A stretch of DNA of 24,618 bases, from NCBI GenBank assembly GCA_001662425.1, contig BDDC01000873.1, forward strand, positions 15,971-40,588. Direction: 5' to 3'. This stretch comes from Chlamydomonas sphaeroides. Its lineage: Eukaryota; Chlorophyta; Chlorophyceae; Chlamydomonadales; Chlamydomonadaceae. Positions within the stretch are counted from its first letter, which is position 1; every line of letters begins with the position of its first letter. Both the position numbers and the translations under genes were made by a program. Of this stretch, positions 1-11,161 are shown one piece after another. The notes under the pieces were generated by a model. That model ran no database searches. It saw nothing but the letters and a program-made list of their open reading frames with translations, and had not been told where the DNA came from.

Positions 1-346
1 CATCTGAGGGCAGAGGCAGCGCGGCGGGTGTGGCCGGGAAGGGGCGCGGGTAGTGGGGCAGGCCTCTCACGCCGCAATGCCGCTTCTCCGACACCTTCTC
101 CCCATCATATGTTATTTTTTGGGGCAATATATTACTCTGGTATAATAACTCGGGGTCCCGGTCTGCCAAAACGAGTACGGTAATGGGGGGCCGGAGGCGC
201 CCCGAGCCTCAGTACCCCGCCTCGGCTGGCACCGGCACGGCGCCAGCCGAGGCAGGGGGAGCCCGGGGGGAGCCGGAGGCGCCGTACCGGCACGCAGGCG
301 GCTTGCAGGGTCTAGTGTGTGGCACCCACCCCCCGCCTGCCTGCAG
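1..346 (+). other. ALG6 intron, 3' part
   Basis: No exon could be supported here. The stretch ends in a pyrimidine-rich tract and CAG at 344-346, directly before the first recognisable ALG6 exon, so it is read as the 3' part of an intron whose donor lies off the window. It contains an AT-rich islet (about 105-150) that stands out from the GC-rich surroundings. Earlier ALG6 exons must lie upstream of base 1. Confidence 0.6.
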
Positions 347-1644
347 GTGGCCGGCCGCATCTTCCCGGTGCGCCGCGGGCTGTACGAGGACTACGTGGCC
401 AACTGGTGGTGCGCCAGCTCGCTGGTCGTAAAGTGGAAGGCGCTGTTCAGCCAGCCGCAGCTGCTGCGGGCCGCGGCGGGCAGCGCGCTGGCGGCGGCGG
501 CGCCCGCCATGGCGCACCAGATCGCCGGCCGCGGCGAGGGCGGCGGCGGCGGGCCATCGCGGTGGGGGCTGCTTCGGGTCATGGCCAACAGCGCCTTTGC
601 GTTCTTCATGTTTTCGTACCAGGTGGGCGCGCGGTGGGCCGGGCAGGCGTGACGGAGACGCGCCCAGCCCTATGCTCCCCCGAGGTTTCAGCCCGTACGC
701 CATCGTGGGGAGTGCAGGGCCAGGCCGGTGGGGATCAGGGCCAGGCCAGGCCGTTGCACGCGGACCGGGTGGTGCCGTCCTTGCGCCCGAGCGAGCCCAC
801 AGCTGGGCTGCATCGCGCAGCTGGCCCGCTCACCCGCAGCGCATGCGCACGCAGGCGGACGCACACGCAGGCGTGTTTGGCCCTGCTGCTGTGCCCCTCA
901 GGCCCCGCATCTTGGCTTCCAACGACAATCAGCAAGTCCTTCCTTGCGGCCTTTCGGTGGCAGTCATCGTCACAATCACGCCTGCCGCCCTCCCCCCCGG
1001 CTCCCCTGCCCCCTCAGGTGCACGAGAAGTCCATCCTGCTGCCGCTGCTGCCGCTGACGGCGCTGGCCGGCCGCGAGCCCAGCCTGGCGGCGCTGCTGCC
1101 GCTGGTGGCCTGTCTGTCCATGTGGCCGCTGCTGGTGCGGGACGGACTGGCGCTGCCGTACGCCGCGCTGTGCGTGCTGTACGGCGCGGTGCTGGTGGGG
1201 CCGGCGGCGGAGCACGCGCGGCAGCTGCAGGTGCGCCGGGCCGGGCTGGGCGGGGTCGGGCTGGGCTGGGGCTGTGACGTTGCGGTTAGAGGGTCCCCTT
1301 GAGGACCACGGCGATGAGCCGCTGCGCGCTCCCTGCCGCAGGCCGAGCGCGCTGGCGGGCTGCCGTCCGGCTTCCTGCCGCGGGCGCTGCACCGGACCTC
1401 GGGCCTGGCGCTGCGGACGTGGCCGGCGCTGTGCGGGCTGCTGCTGGCGGCCGCTGTGGCGCTGCACGCGGCGCAGGTGGCGGTGCCGCCGCCTGCGCGC
1501 CTGCCCTGGCTGTACGACCGCGCCTTCATCACACTGGCGTTCGGCGTGTTCGCGCTGGCGTTTTTGTACCTGCAGGCGGCGCAGTGGCTAGAGGGCGGTA
1601 GCAGCAAGAGCCGGGCGGGCAAGGCGCGCGCCAAGGCGGAGTGA
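347..1644 (+). CDS. ALG6: ALG6-type dolichyl-P-Glc alpha-1,3-glucosyltransferase, C-terminal part
   Basis: Three exons are visible: 347-622, 1018-1230 and 1342-1644 (stop TGA). All junctions are GT-AG and phase 0, giving 263 residues. The family (ALG6/ALG8, GT57) transfers the first glucose from dolichyl-phosphate-glucose to lipid-linked oligosaccharide in the ER lumen, before oligosaccharyltransferase. The sequence shows RIFPVRRGLYEDYVANWWC, close to the RLFPxxRGLxEDKVANxWC loop of ALG6, followed by FSYQVHEKSILLPLLPL, a signature of ALG6. The DYVANWWC form fits ALG6 better than ALG8. Several hydrophobic segments follow, including one near LPWLYDRAFITLAFG, and the protein ends in a basic tail (SKSRAGKARAKAE), as expected for a multi-pass ER protein. 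The N-terminal half and start codon are outside the window. The ALG6 assignment rests on remembered motifs and I regard it as strong. Confidence 0.92.
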
Positions 1645-1711
1645 GGCTTGTGGGGGAAATGGACGCGTGTGAGGAGGCGTGTGTGTTTCGGGCTGGGCGC
1701 GCTCTCACGTT

Positions 1712-1716
1712 TGTAA
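1712..1716 (+). terminator. TGTAA polyadenylation signal of ALG6
   Basis: TGTAA, the usual volvocalean poly(A) signal, lies 68 nt after the ALG6 stop codon. The transcript probably ends about 10-20 nt further on. The ALG6 3' UTR would then be short, leaving about 250 nt before the next gene. Confidence 0.7.
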
Positions 1717-1982
1717 CCAGCCGATGGCTTCTATGGAATGCATAAACCACATCGCACATACAATCCACGATTTGCTGCTAACGCGACAAAGAATTGCTAA
1801 GAAGCCGCGACAGTCAGCTCTGCGTTCGTCTGCTATCGTAGCAACAGCAGTATCACTGTCATATCGCCTGACTTACAAACCCGGGAAAGCAAGGCCAGCT
1901 TGCCTTCTGCGCAGCACGGCGAGCACGCCGCGGGCCACCGAAGCCTCGGCCGTGTGAGCCTTAGGCAACGAAGGACGCAACT
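1717..1982 (+). promoter_or_regulatory. Upstream region of CFAP73-like gene
   Basis: This is the gap between the ALG6 poly(A) signal and the first plausible ATG of the next plus-strand gene. It is less GC-rich than its surroundings, as volvocalean promoters often are. No TATA box or known ciliary-gene element could be recognised, so the promoter call rests on position only. Confidence 0.4.
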
Positions 1983-3974
1983 ATGGAGGACGGGGACAGC
2001 GGCGCTGGCTCCAGAGCAAAGTGGGTTGTCGCGCATGGCATGGCGAGACAGCATCCAGCGTCGAACACCCTTCGGCATGCTGCTGTGCAGGCTCCTGCCG
2101 CAGTCGCTGGTGCTTGACCATGTGTCGCCCGCGACACGGTTGCTGGAGAAGCGGCGGCAAATGTTCGAGGTGCAGGAGGCCCTCGAAGCGCAGAAGCTGG
2201 ACTTCAACCGCAAGGAGGAGGTCTTTAAGCGGCGAGAGGAGGCTCTGAAGCTCAAAGACCTTGAGCTCCAAGAATCACTCATCCGGTTCAGCAAGTTCCT
2301 CCAGGAGAATGACTCCAAACGTGCACGAGCAGAGAAAAAAGCAGCGGACGAAATTAAAGCTCGGTTGCAAAAAGAAAAGGAGATTGAGCAGCTCACGGAG
2401 GTGCTGGAGGAGCTCAAGTCGGAAAAGGACCGGATACTCGAGGTGCTCGAGAAGAACATGCGGTGCGTGGGGCCGCCTAGGCCGAAGGGTGAGGGGGCGG
2501 GTAGGGGCCTGGGACGGGTATTCGCCCACCGGGGTGGCCACCCCACGGTATGGCACATCCGCCTTTGACCCCGGTTTGAGCGGGCCGGTGGCGGGCATGA
2601 GACTTGTCACACTCCGCCCACTCCTCCTTCCCCGCACCAACGTACGTGGGACCACGAGCCCGCACGGCCACACGTACCCAACCCCTCGCAACCCCTCTGC
2701 CCTCCCCCTGCCCCTCCCCCAGCTACCAGCACTACCTGGAGTCGGTGCTGGAGGTGGCGGACGAGTACCAGGAGGTGTCGGACCTGCTGCTGCGGCACGC
2801 CACGCTGTCGGCCACCAACGCCGACCTGAAGGACCACCAGCGCCGCTGCAGCGAGCTGGCGGAGAAGGTGCGCACGGAGCTGCAGATCTACGTCAAGCAG
2901 AAGACGGACGAGATCCTCAACCTCAACAACCAGGTGGGGCGGGGGGCTGGGGGCGGCGCAGGATGGTTAGGGGGCGGGAGAGGGTGTGGCGAGCCCGGAA
3001 GAGAAGGTATCCGTACAAGAGGATGGAGGGATGGCAAGGGAAGGAAATGATGACGGTGCGCCAGAGCGCACGAGTGGTGGTCAGGGAGAGGGAGGGGCCA
3101 GGTGAAGGCCAATCCGTGTGGATGTGTTCATGCCGTGGGTGCCGCATCTTTCACCTGTGGCCCGCACCTGCCGTCCCCGCCTCACGCGCTTGCGGCCCTC
3201 CCCCCGCCTGTCCCGTCCCGTCCCTCCCTGCTACCCAGGTCGCCAAGCTCAAGACGGAGCTGGAGGGCTACGAGGGCGAGGCGCTGGTGCAGGAGGCCAA
3301 GAAAGACTCGAGCCTGCAGGTGCGGCGCGAGGCTGGCGGCGTGGCTGCGGCAGGGGCTGGGCCAGGCGGCAGGCGGCGGCAATGCGGGCGGCGAAGGGCT
3401 GCGGCGTACTCGGCAAGGGGCGCGCTAGTCAAGGGACGCACAGGGAAAGGGGCGTACTGGCCAAAGGGTGCAAGGCTGTGAGGGATCGGAGGCACGCGGC
3501 AACGGCGGGCGAGGGGAGCTCGGGGCAACGGCACGCTCTGCCAAAGGCACGCACGGCCAAGTAGGGCTCCCACAACGGGCTGGACCCAACCAGCTGGACG
3601 GTCTGAACCCGACCCCTCTGGCCCCGCCCGTCGCGCGTTCGGCATCAGGCAGGGCACTGGGGCTCAGCCCCAACGCTCTCCTCCCCGCCCAACCCTCCCC
3701 AACATGCCCCTGCCCTCCCACTCCACCCCCACCTCACCTGTCCCCGCAGATCGCCAGCCAGCGCACGCTCGAGTACGGGCAGGTGGTGCTGTCCGCGGAT
3801 AACATGTTCAACCGCTGCCGCAGCAAGAGCTCCATCGGCCACCCCGCCGAGAGCAACCCGCTGCACCAGCTGGACGTTATTGGCAACTTTGTTAGCGACC
3901 TGGGCGCCATCATCAAGCAGTACCGCAGCGAGCAGGCCAAGCGCAGCAGCCTGGCCAAGAGCGAGGAGACGTGA
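1983..3974 (+). CDS. CFAP73: CFAP73/CCDC42-family axonemal coiled-coil protein (MIA2-like)
   Basis: Preferred exons are 1983-2020, 2091-2462, 2723-2933, 3239-3319 and 3750-3974. Phases agree at every junction, giving about 308 aa. The family includes CCDC42 and CFAP73. Chlamydomonas FAP73 (MIA2) pairs with MIA1/FAP100 in the complex that modifies inner dynein arms. Near the N-terminus DHVSPATRLLEKRRQMFEVQ is followed by a charged coiled coil with LIRFSKFLQENDSKRARAEK, the family's best-conserved block (human version resembles SFIRFDKFLQ). Later come YQHYLESVLEVADEYQEVSD, a KQKTDEILNLNNQ segment, and SQRTLEYGQVVLSADNMF, matching the family's TLLLGxxxMAxxNLF motif. The start is uncertain: the first exon is 38 nt with a 70-nt intron. 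Without that intron, translation could start at 2035 in the same downstream frame (314 aa). Splicing is favoured because it places KLLPQSLVLDHVSPATRLLEKR at the N-terminus, as in animal homologues. Confidence 0.88.
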
Positions 3975-5976
3975 GGCGGGAGGGGCAGGGGGTTGACCGC
4001 GGAGGAGGAGCTGGGGGCCTGGGGGTTGGGGGGCTCGGCGAGAGCGAGGGGAGAGGGTGGGCGGGCGGCGGCACGTGAGGGCGGCACGAGGGTGGAATTG
4101 TCTGGGCGGAGGAGAATCCCGGCGGGGCGGCAGTGGCGGTGGGCGCTGACGTGGCGCTGCGGCGCGGTAGCGTGTCGGCGTACAGCCTGCTGCTGAGACC
4201 TGGTGTGAGGGTGGGTGGGAGGGGGTGGTGCCGGCACTGGCGCTGCATGTAGCGCCGTGTCGGCATGGGCAGCGTAGGCAGGCTAGGAGCGCGGAAGACT
4301 GAAGCAAGGCTGTGTTAGGTTTGTGGCTCAGGCCGGAGAGGTATCAGGGCCGGAGCTGTAGACTAGGCACTGCAGGTGCTGTACGGGCTGTGTGGCAGGA
4401 CAGGGAGCGGCGGCGGTTGTCCTTTGTCACAGGAAATGAAGTGGCGCTGTGGCGGCGCGCCCGTGGCGGTCATCGCTTGCGGAGTGGCGGGGTGCGCTGA
4501 GCTGAGGCGGCAGCGCGCCGATGGACTCGCTGTCTATCGGCAGTGCGGTGCAACGTGCTTGGACGACTTAAAACCATGTCGAAGGGTTCACAGCTGCTGG
4601 CTGCGCCGGCGCCGTTCTCCGTTGTGCGGCCATCCACGCCAACGAAGAGGTGGCGTGCCCAGCGAGGCGCATTGTGCGTAGCGGGTGTTGAGCCTGGTCC
4701 CCAGTCTCCGCTCTTTCCAACCACAGGACGCGCCACCCATTGCTCCGGACTGCCTCCAACGTCGTGGGCGACTCGCACGGGGTCCTGGCGGTGACCGAGT
4801 TAAAGGCTCCCTTGGCCCTGCTGGCCTTCCTTGGCTACACACGGATGGCCCACGTGGGGGGCACTAGGGCTGTGCTGGACCGCTGGCGCCCGCGCCCCGC
4901 CCAGCGCCAGCTCCAACGAATGCATGCGTACACGCAGGGCCCGCCACAACTCTCTGCTAGGACCCCATGCATGGCTGAGGACCGGGAGGCAGCCAGAGCC
5001 CTCCAGAGCCCCCGACCCCGGCAAGTAGCCGCTCACGCTGGCGATGCCCAAGGCCCCCTCGCAGCCCCCGGCTTGCACACGCCGCCGCGCGCCCATCTAT
5101 CTTTATATCCTGGTCCACCCGCCCATCTACCTATCCTGGTGCAGCACACCGCACCTCCACCGCTCGACTCACGCAGCCCACAGCTCCAATCCCGCACGCG
5201 CAATCGTCATGCAAGCGTTCAACCCGTGTGCGCTGGCGGCGGCCTCAGTTGCATGTGTTGCTGCAAACTCATGCCTGTCCCCGCCTGTCTCCGCCACCTC
5301 AGCCGCACGCAGCACGGCGCCGCACGCCACAGTGCACCTCGCGCGCAGGCAGGCGCACGGCAGGCGCGCCGCACGTACGGCGTGGCAAACCCTGAGCACA
5401 CAGGGTCGCCACCCCCGGCCCCTCCCTGCCCGCCCCTGCACGCCCCAGCCAGCCACCTGCGTCCACACCTCACCCGCCAGCGCGCGTCACACGGGATGGA
5501 CTCACGCATCCCCGCCACAGCCACCACCGCCCAGCAGAGGCCGCGAGCGGCCTGGCGCCAGTCAGCCGCCAGCCATCTCCCTCGGCCCTCCCCCATGCTC
5601 GCCACCGGCCGGCGCATACCGGTATGCATGGCGGCGCCTCACCGGCCGCAAGCGCGCCCGCCCACCGCCCGGCGGCTTGTCCGCCCTGCCTCACCCGTCC
5701 CCCGGCTCGCAGCGCCGGCTCGCAGAGTCGCAGTCCCCTCGCTTCACCCTCGTGGCCCGTCGGACGTGCTGTTAGGGCCCGGGCAAGGGCCCACCCACCG
5801 GCCCGCTGCCTGCCGCTGCACCATGCAGCGCTGCAGCGCTCCGCACACTTGAGTAAGTTGGGACGTGCACATGAACACACCGCCATCCGGGCGCGCCGTG
5901 CTACTGACGTCCCCTCCACGCCCAGCGGCGCCGCGGCCATCCCAGCCCAGCCCGTCCCAGCCCAGCCGCGCTGCCA
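3975..5976. other. Convergent 3' flanks; no supported gene
   Basis: These 2.0 kb lie between the stop codons of the CFAP73-like gene (+) and the large minus-strand gene. No TGTAA was seen on either strand; TGTAG variants occur at about 4357. Long open frames occur (for example 4740-5852, +), but they are Pro/Ala/Arg/His-rich, without family resemblance or good codon use. A short imperfect direct repeat (CGCCCATCTA, then about 10 nt, then TATCCTGGT) sits at about 5088-5142. The stretch presumably holds both 3' UTRs. Confidence 0.5.
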
Positions 5977-8900
5977 TCACGACAGAGGCGGCGGCTGCGG
6001 CAGGCGGCCGCGTCCGGCCAGCGGCGCGGCGATGGCCAAGGCCGCCGAGGTGGCAGCCGCCACGGCGCAGGCCACCAGAGGGACCGGGCGCGGAAGCAGC
6101 GCTGCGCCCAGGACCTGCGGAGGAGGTGGTCGGGGTGGCGTGTGCCGGGGACGGGAGCGCCAACAAGGCGCACGCCCTGGGGGTTGCGGTCCCGTGCAGC
6201 GAGCCGGCCGCAGGACATCTTGGAGGCAGGAGGAGCCAGCCAGACAGCAGTGCCATGACTGCCCATGAGCACAGCAAAACAAGGGACCTCATAGCGACCC
6301 TCGCCCCCGCCTCACGAAGAGTAGCGGCCCCAGGATTGCGAGCCACGCCATTCCGCTCCAGGTGGTCTTGGCTGGCGGCGGCGCCCGCGCCACCGCGGGG
6401 CTGTTTTGGCCGCACGACGGCGGCGTGCTGCCAGCGGGCGTAGCGGTAGCGACATCCGACGGCGCCGACACAGGTAGCGGCGGCACCGGCGGCGCCGCTG
6501 TCGCCAGTGGTCCGCTCCCGCCATCCCCAGCCGGCGTCGCCGCCGGCATCGCCTCGTCCCCTAGCGCCGCTTGCTCCGACGCCGGCTGCGGTGTCGCCGC
6601 CGCCGCTGCGCTTGTGCCGCCAGTCGTCGTCGTCGTCGTCATGGTCATCGGCGGCGGCGGCGGCGGCGGCAGCACCTCCTCTCCCTCCACCTCCACGCCC
6701 CAGCGGCGCCGCAGCGCCGCAATCGTCAGCCGCGCGCCGGCGGCCAAGCCGCGACCCAGCAGGTACCTCAGCAGCTGCTCGCCCGTCGCCACCGCCTCCG
6801 CCATAGCCTCCTCCACCTCGGCCGCCGCCGCCATCTCCTCCTCGGCGGGCCCACAGCCCTGCGCCGACGGCGGCGGCGGCGCCGCCAGCAGCTCGCCCAC
6901 ATCCGCTAGCAGCTCAGCCAGGTGGTCCCTGTACGACACCAGCCGTGCCGTACTGTACGACAGCGGGGTTGTTGGCACCAGCTGCCTGCCATACTGGCAG
7001 GTGTCGACGGCGTCATCGTCGTACTGTACGGCAGCGGTGTGGTCGTCGTAGGCCGCCGCCAGCTCAGCGGCAACTGCCGCCGCCGCCAGCGGCTGGGCGT
7101 CGCCGCCTGGCGCCGCCAGGAGCAGCAGCGGCAGCGCCGCCAAGACGGCGGCGGTGGCTGGGGCAGGTTTGACGGCGGAGGAGCCGACGGCGGAACGGTC
7201 GTCGCCATCATGCTCGTCAGCAGCCGGTGGCAGCAGGTGCAGGCAGACTGCCATGGCGGCGGGGCCGCCGTCGTCGCCGGCCGCTGCGACATGCGCCGCC
7301 ATGAACTGCAGCGAGGCCCAGGGGTTCAGGACGGTGAACAGCCAGTTCGCGAGTCAGGGTCATAGCCCTGCTGCCGTACGCCCTGCTGTCGTACGCCCTG
7401 CGGTTCGTTAGCCCCAGGCACTGGCGGGCACAGCGGACGCCTACCCATCTGTTATACCCACCGAAAGATCTACCGCCGCCAACGCCGCTGGCCAACCGCC
7501 ACTCCTGTCGTCATCGGCGGCGCCTCCGTCACTGTCGTGGTCGTCGCCATCGTCGGGCAGCGGCTCGAGGCTGACGTGGCAGTCCATCAGCGCCGCCGCC
7601 GCCGTCGGCGCGGCAGCGGCGCCGCCCAGCGGCGCAATGACCACTCGCAGCCGAAGCGCCGCCAGCGCCGCCGCCGTCACCGCAGCCGGGGACGCTGATG
7701 GCGATGGCGGCGGCTGACACTTGAAACCGCCGGCAGGCTGCAGCGCTGCCACCGCCGCCACCGCCGCTGGGGCCAGGATGACCCTCGCCACCGCCGCTGA
7801 CGGCGCCGGCAGTCTGCCACCGGCGGTGGCCCCGCTGCAGACCGCGGATGTCGGCGGCGGAGCCGCTGGTGCCATCGGCAGCGGCAGCGCCAGCACGTCT
7901 GGGTAACACGGCAGCAGCGTCAGCGGCTGCAGCAGCGGCGCCGCCGGGCCTGCGCTGGCGCTGGCTGCTGCTGCGGCGGCGCCGCTGTCGAAGGCCTGCT
8001 CCAGCGCCCGCTGCAGCGCTGCTGGAGGCAGCGGCATTGACGACGTCTCCATGGGCTCACGGCCGGCGGCCACCGCCGTCATCATTTCGGGGCAGGGCGG
8101 CATCACCAATGACGCGCGGCGGCTCTTCGGCGGCAGCGGCCGCGAGCAGGCGGCTCCGCCGGCGGCGGCGGCGCCATCGTCGTCGTCGGCGCTCACGGAG
8201 GCGTTGGCCGTCGACAGAAAGTTCTGCATGGGAACCCAGCTGGCGGCGGCGCCGCTGCCGGTACGGACGGCGGATCCGGCGGCGGATCCACCGGATCCAC
8301 CGGATCCGCCGCAGCCCATGGACCCGGCCAGCGCCCCCTGGCCTGCCTGCCGCGCTGCGGGCTCCAGCGGCAGGGAGTGGTAGGCCAGGGGGTCAGAGGA
8401 CGGCAGAGACGGTAGTGACTGCATCGGCGACAGCAGCCGGTGCGCTGCCGGCGGCGCCGCCGTCGCCGGGGGCGGGTAGTCGGCGTGTACCGCCAGCGCG
8501 CCGCCGCCGCCAGCGGCGCTCACGCCGGCGCCGTCGCGGCCCTTGGGCAGCACACCTGGCACGAAGGGCGAGCCGTGGCCCTCGTCCCCATCCTCCTCGC
8601 TCTCCTCGCCGCCGCCAGCGCCGCCGCCGCCGTGACGCCCGCTGTCCCACCACGGCTCCGTCAACGGCGCCGCCGCCGCTGCAACGGCCGGCCGCAAGCC
8701 CAAGCGGCCGTGCGCCGCCGGCCCGGCGGGCGCGGCGGCGACGCCGCTGCTGCCAGCGGCTGCTCCTGTGGCGGCGGCGCCGCCGTCAGCGGCGACACGC
8801 CTGACGCGTACGACCTGGATCAGCTGCACGCAGCCCCGCACCAGCACGCCGCCGCCGCCGGTGACTCGGGACATGACGCCGCCGCCACCACTGACGGCGG

Positions 8901-11097
8901 CGGCGGCAGCGGTGGCGAGGCGGATGCGGCGCTCGACGGCGGTCAGCGCCGCCGCGGCGGCGCCACCGACAGCAGCGGCAGCCGCCGGGAAGGAGGAGGC
9001 GGTGGCGCCGTCGCGGACCTTGACGCTAACGATGCAGGAGCCGCGGCGGGAGACATAGAGACAGCCAGCGGCGGCGGCCGTAGCGGCGGCGGCCGTAGCG
9101 CCAGCGGCCCTGGCGGAGGCGGAGGCGATGCGCGCCGCCGCGGCCGTTGGGGAGCAGAGGCCTGAGCCGCCGTCGACACTGCTGCGGCTGGCGTCGCGGG
9201 CGGGGAAGGCAGCTGCGCCTGGGGCCGTCGGCGCCAGGGCGCGAAGGCTGAGGGGCCGCCAGCCGGCGGCGCCGCTGGCAGCGGACTGCTGGGGGACAGA
9301 GCCCGGTTGCTGGGCGGCGCCAGTGGCGTGGGTGGCGGCGGACGTTGAAGGGATGGTCGAGAGAGTGGCGGCGGAGGAGGAGGTGCTGCTTGGCGTGCCC
9401 GGCGGCGACACCGTGGCGGCGACCGGGAGGAGGCCGCCGCCGCCAGCAAGCTCCGCCGCCAGCACTATCGGCAGCGCCGGCGGCGGGCCTGCCGCAGTCC
9501 GCCCGATGCTGCCGCTGCCGCGTAGCTGCTTAAAGGGTGACGGCGGCGGGGACAGCCGCTGATGCTGCCCGGCGCGCAGTTCAGCCGGCGCCGACGTTGC
9601 CGCCACGCCGCCGCCGTCGCCGCCGCCGCCGCTGCGCGGCTTCACCGGGGACTGGGGGGGCGACAGCAGCCGCGGCGCCGCCGCCGCGGCGGCCGCCGCG
9701 GCAGACAGCGCCGCTGCCGCCGCGCGGCTGCATCGCTGTCGCGCGCCGCCGACGCCGTCGTGGTACATGACCGCGACGGCGTACGGCAGGAGTACGACGC
9801 ACGTGAGTACGAGCAGCACCGTCCGTACGGGCTGCTGCAGTACGCCATCATGAGTCATGGCGTCGCAGGCGGCGCAGGTGGCGAGTGCGAGCGCCGCCTC
9901 CGCCAGGCTGACGGGCAGCTGCCAGGAAGGCGGCAGCTGCGAGGCGTGTGGGGGCGGCGAGGCGGAGGCAGTGGGGATGGGGCAGGGGTCGCACAGCGCG
10001 CCAACCGCATCGCCAACCGCCTCTCCAACCGCCTCTCCAACCGCCTCTCCAACCGCACGCCACACGGTGCCTGGCGCCCGCCTGGCCGCCTGCCGCTGCC
10101 GTGCCAAGGCCCACACCCACCCTGCAGCCGCTCACCAACCCTTACCGTCGGAGGGTCGGGTGTATCCCCATTATTCATTCTTATGTCACAAAAAGCCCCT
10201 CGCCGTGGACCGCCTTACCGCGCGGACTGCTGCCTTGCCTTGCCTTTCCCCTTGCCTTTCCCCTTGCCTTTCTCCATTCCTAAACCCTAAACCCTTCCCT
10301 CCGCCGTCCGCTCACCCAGCCCGAGGTGGACGCGTACACGCCCGCGTACGCCGCAGCCTGCCACCTGCTGGCGGCGAGGCGGGAAAGGGGAGGGATGAGG
10401 GCCGGGGGGGTGAGCGCTGGTCCACCTGCCACCTGCTGGCGGCGAGGCGCAGGGCCGGAGCGGCGCAGGCGCGGCGCAGGCGCTGGCCGCAGCCCGCGGC
10501 GATACGCTCGGGTAAGCGTGACATCCCGGGGCCGGTGGTCTTGCTGCGCGGGAGCGCTGGATGCAGTACTGCCTTGGCGTAGTCGCGTTGTTTGGGGGGC
10601 GACGGTTGGGGGCTGGAGCGGGGGCCGGGGCCTTGCTTTCCACCGTGCCTTTCGCTCCGTCCGCACATGCCCTCCACCACCCCTCTCCCCCTCCACCACC
10701 CCCCTCCCCTCCCTCCTCCAGCCCCACCTCCCCGGCCCGGCGCTGTAGTACTTGGCCGCATTCAGCGGCAGCAGCATGGCGGCGGTGGCGCGGTGGCGGA
10801 AGCGGGCCCAGGGCAGCAGCGCCGAGGCCAGGTTGCCCTGCGCCAGGAAGCGTGTGGGAGGCAGGGAAGGAGGGAGAGAAGGCGGAAAGAGGGGGGGAGG
10901 CGGAAAGGGGGGGAGATGTGGGAGGCCGTGGGATGTATAAGGTGCACCCTGCTACACACACACTGCCCGCGCACCCATCCCCCCAATGCACACTGCCCGC
11001 ACCATTCTCTCTGCTTCTCTCCGTAAAGATGAACGCTCGCACCACGGCCATGTCGCACAACGTACGGCACATACACCCCATGGAGCACCAACACTGC

Positions 11098-11161
<64 letters not shown>

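Noticed and set aside
319..1302. 327-codon plus-strand open frame over ALG6
   Set aside because: It overlaps the ALG6 exons in another frame and crosses their introns; it is a GC-rich shadow frame without family resemblance.
1840..1975. X-box-like ciliary promoter halves (GTAGCAAC, TTAGGCAAC) upstream of the CFAP73-like gene
   Set aside because: The two halves are about 110 nt apart and do not form the required palindrome; volvocalean ciliary genes are not known to use RFX X-boxes.
2261..3481. 406-codon Arg-rich plus-strand frame over the CFAP73 region
   Set aside because: It is out of frame with the family-matching coiled-coil exons and reads through their introns.
4576..5852. Possible two-exon plus-strand gene (ATG 4576, 53-nt intron 4674-4726, then open to 5852)
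   Set aside because: The splice phases happen to fit, but the intron would be very short, codons rare in this genome (such as TTA) occur, the second half degenerates into Pro/His/Arg-rich sequence, and no family is recognisable.
8440..9165. Arg/Gly-rich plus-strand frames opposite the large membrane protein
   Set aside because: They mirror the Ala/Gly/GCC repeats on the minus strand; the minus frame is longer, has correct splice sites at both ends and contains hydrophobic segments.
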